Below, in pieces: positions 6,020 through 7,526 of a DNA stretch of 7,526 bases. The stretch spans positions 1 through 7,526 of the forward strand of contig DASSHA010000169.1 of NCBI GenBank assembly GCA_035693145.1, read 5' to 3'. The notes below the pieces were generated by a model that was given only the letters and a program-made list of their open reading frames with translations, did not search any database and was not told the DNA's origin. A program made the position numbers and the translations under genes. Numbering within the stretch: position 1 is the stretch's first letter; the number at the start of each line of letters is the position of its first letter. The DNA is from DASSHA01 sp035693145. GTDB lineage: Bacteria > Chloroflexota > Limnocylindria > Limnocylindrales > CSP1-4.

Positions 6020-7225
6020 TCAGGCGTTCACGACGCGGTCGCTGAAGTCGCCCGAGGCCGGGTCCTTGAGGATGAGCTTGTGCCGCCCGTCGGGCAGGAT
6101 TTCGCGCTTGATGACGACCTGGCCGTCGTGGATCTCGGGGACTGGTGCAATCCGGGGGGTCGAGCCTGCCCGCCAGTCGAGCTCGACCGGAGCCCAGCCG
6201 CCCTCCCGAGCCGATCGATAGCAGGCGTCCATGATCGAGTTGACGACGTAGCCGTCGTGGAACGTCTCCTGCGGCGCGCGCCCCTCGTCGAGCGCGCCGA
6301 GCATGTCGTCGAACATGTCGGCGTAGCCCAGCTCCGACACCTCGTCGCCGACCGGGAACAACCAGCCCGCCTGGGTCTCGGCCTTCTCGGCGACATAGCG
6401 GCCGCCTCCCGCGTCCGCCGCGGCGCTGAACATCTCGAAGCCCGTCCGCAGGAAGTGGTTCGTCCAGATCGTGCCCTGCGTCCCCGCGACCTCGTCGCGC
6501 AGGTCCATCCCGCCCCGAAACGTCCAGCTCACCTCGAACTGTCCGACGGCGCCGGACTCGAACCGGATCAGGGCGACCGCGTTGTCCTCGTCGACGATCG
6601 GGTGGACGAGCGTGTCCGTGTGGCACAGGACGTCGACCGGGCGGTTCGACTTGCCGGCATAGTTGCGGATGATCTCGATACAGTGGCAGCCGAGGTCGAT
6701 GATGGCGCCGCCGCCGGTCAGTCGACCGTCCCAGAACCAGGCGGAATGCGGACCAGGATGAGCCTCGCGCGAGCGGACCCACGTGACGTCGCCGATCGCA
6801 CCGTCGCGAACCGCGGCGACGGCCTTGAGCGTCTTCGGCGTGTAGCAGAGATCCTCGAGGTAGCCGCCGAAGACGCCCGCCGCCTCCACCGCGTCGAGCA
6901 TCCGCGCAGCCTCGTCTGCGTTCCGGCCGAGCGGCTTCGTGCACAGGACGGGCTTGCCGGCCGCCGCCACCAGCGAGACCGCCTCCTCGTGGAGGTGGTT
7001 CGGGAGCCCGACGACGACGACGTCGGTGTCGGGATGCTCGATCGCCGCTCGGAGCTCGGTCGTGTGCTCCGCGATGCCCCAGCGGTCGGCGAACGCGCGG
7101 CCGCGCTCAGCCGTACGTGAGTAGACGACGGCAACGCGATCGCGACCACGCCGGCCGTTGAGCGTGTGGGTGTAGAACTCGGCGATCAGTCCGGTCCCGA
7201 GCATCGTCACGCGATGGCCGTTCAT
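6020..7225 (-). CDS. Gfo/Idh/MocA-family oxidoreductase, divergent active-site motifs
   Basis: 401 residues, cytoplasmic. The Rossmann fold begins VTMLGTGLIAEFYTH (6-20), followed by DVVVVGLPNHLHEEA (68-82) and LCTKPLGRN (94-102), where the family's EKP is TKP and Lys97 is retained. The C-terminal domain carries GGGAIIDLGCHCIEI (171-185): the histidine (His181) is kept but Glu184 stands where Asp is usual. FRGGMDLRDEVAGTQGTI (236-253) matches the beta-sheet region of the family. Residues 350-401 form a tail (around DGQVVIKREILPDGRHK) beyond the usual end. It shares only general family features with the second oxidoreductase gene downstream, so the two are not a recent duplication. ATG at 7223-7225 has AGGAGG five bases upstream. 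It starts 41 bases after the MetE-like gene and ends 87 bases before the next gene. A dehydrogenase or aldo-keto-type role on a sugar acid or polyol is likely; the substrate is unknown. Confidence 0.93.
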   Translation of the reverse strand: MNGHRVTMLGTGLIAEFYTHTLNGRRGRDRVAVVYSRTAERGRAFADRWGIAEHTTELRAAIEHPDTDVVVVGLPNHLHEEAVSLVAAAGKPVLCTKPLGRNADEAARMLDAVEAAGVFGGYLEDLCYTPKTLKAVAAVRDGAIGDVTWVRSREAHPGPHSAWFWDGRLTGGGAIIDLGCHCIEIIRNYAGKSNRPVDVLCHTDTLVHPIVDEDNAVALIRFESGAVGQFEVSWTFRGGMDLRDEVAGTQGTIWTNHFLRTGFEMFSAAADAGGGRYVAEKAETQAGWLFPVGDEVSELGYADMFDDMLGALDEGRAPQETFHDGYVVNSIMDACYRSAREGGWAPVELDWRAGSTPRIAPVPEIHDGQVVIKREILPDGRHKLILKDPASGDFSDRVVNA

Positions 7226-7266
7226 GTCCGCCTCCTCGCAGCCTCCGTGGTCGAGCAGCCGGGCCG

Positions 7267-7526
7267 TCAGTCCGAGGCGACGCGCGCCGGCCGGCGCCCG
7301 AGCACGAGGTCCCGTCCCGCCACGAGCGCCCGCAGCTTCGGCAGTGCCGCCCAGCGCGCGGTCTGGCTGAAGCCGCAGTCCGGGACGACCGCGAGCCGCT
7401 CGGCGGCCGGGCCCGTCGCGAGCACCGCCTCGATCCGCGCGGCAACGTCGTCGGCTGTCTCGACGTAGTAGCTCTTGACGTCGACGACGCCGATCGCGAC
7501 GTCGCGTCCCGCGGCGACGATCTCGG
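7267..7526 (-). CDS. MetE-like (cobalamin-independent methionine synthase C-terminal domain) protein, 5' part outside window
   Basis: Only the last 85 residues and the TGA stop (7267-7269) are inside the window. The frame enters from the right edge with its first full codon at 7524. The fragment reads through GVVDVKSYYVET, a segment DDVAARIEAVL, and then VVPDCGFSQTARWAALPKL. The PDCGxxxT-R motif near the C-terminus is characteristic of the MetE/UROD-like methyltransferase barrel; the Cys in PDCG is the last of the zinc ligands that activate the thiol substrate in MetE. Whether the complete protein is full-length MetE, a shorter core MetE-like protein or a methyltransferase for another thiol cannot be told, because the upstream part is missing. 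The next gene follows after 41 bases on the same strand, so co-transcription is possible. Confidence 0.85.
   Translation of the reverse strand, partial: EIVAAGRDVAIGVVDVKSYYVETADDVAARIEAVLATGPAAERLAVVPDCGFSQTARWAALPKLRALVAGRDLVLGRRPARVASD

Noticed and set aside
4998..6944. 648-residue minus-strand open frame crossing two oxidoreductase genes
   Set aside because: Runs in the wrong frame through two genes with clear family motifs and through the gap between them; Arg-rich and without a domain.
5987..7120. 377-residue plus-strand open frame
   Set aside because: Antisense to the first Gfo/Idh/MocA gene and rich in Arg, Asp and Val without motifs.
7107..7445. 112-residue minus-strand open frame at the right end
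   Set aside because: Arg/Ser-rich off-frame reading of the MetE-like and oxidoreductase genes.

Overview
The window is GC-rich, with G or C at most third codon positions. Every gene I can support lies on the minus strand, so transcription runs from the right end to the left end. Codon use and the lipoprotein linker of the binding protein would fit a high-GC Gram-positive-type or Chloroflexota-like bacterium, but nothing here fixes the taxon. No rRNA, tRNA, CRISPR array, insertion sequence or phage gene was seen.

Layout in the direction of transcription: (1) the C-terminal end of a MetE-like (cobalamin-independent methionine synthase family) protein, cut by the window edge, 7526-7267; (2) a Gfo/Idh/MocA-family oxidoreductase, 7225-6020; (3) an 87-base gap with the only AT-rich promoter-like patch in the window, near 5961-5995; (4) a second, more canonical Gfo/Idh/MocA oxidoreductase, 5932-4751; (5) an AP-endonuclease-2-type TIM-barrel sugar isomerase/epimerase with a TTG start, 4731-3817; (6) a deoxyribose-phosphate aldolase (DeoC) family protein with a GTG start, 3820-3092; (7) a SIS-domain putative phosphosugar isomerase, 3095-2307; (8) a sugar-binding lipoprotein of an ABC importer, 2191-1007; (9) a strong hairpin, 953-987; (10) the N-terminal 310 residues of an RbsA/MglA-type double ATPase, cut at position 1.

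Genes 5-7 overlap by four bases at each junction, and the other gaps are short (19, 115 and 76 bases). From the second oxidoreductase onward this looks like one operon. The simplest reading is a carbohydrate or polyol utilisation locus: the lipoprotein and ATPase (with a permease presumably beyond the left edge) import a sugar-like compound, two NAD(P)-dependent dehydrogenases and a TIM-barrel isomerase convert it, and a class I aldolase and a SIS protein act on phosphorylated intermediates. No sugar kinase, permease or transcription regulator is visible, so the substrate cannot be named. The gene set recalls inositol-type pathways (IolG-like plus IolE-like) but is not a standard iol or deo cluster. 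No intergenic stretch exceeds 300 bases; the longest, 2192-2306, holds only a ribosome binding site and a short palindrome.
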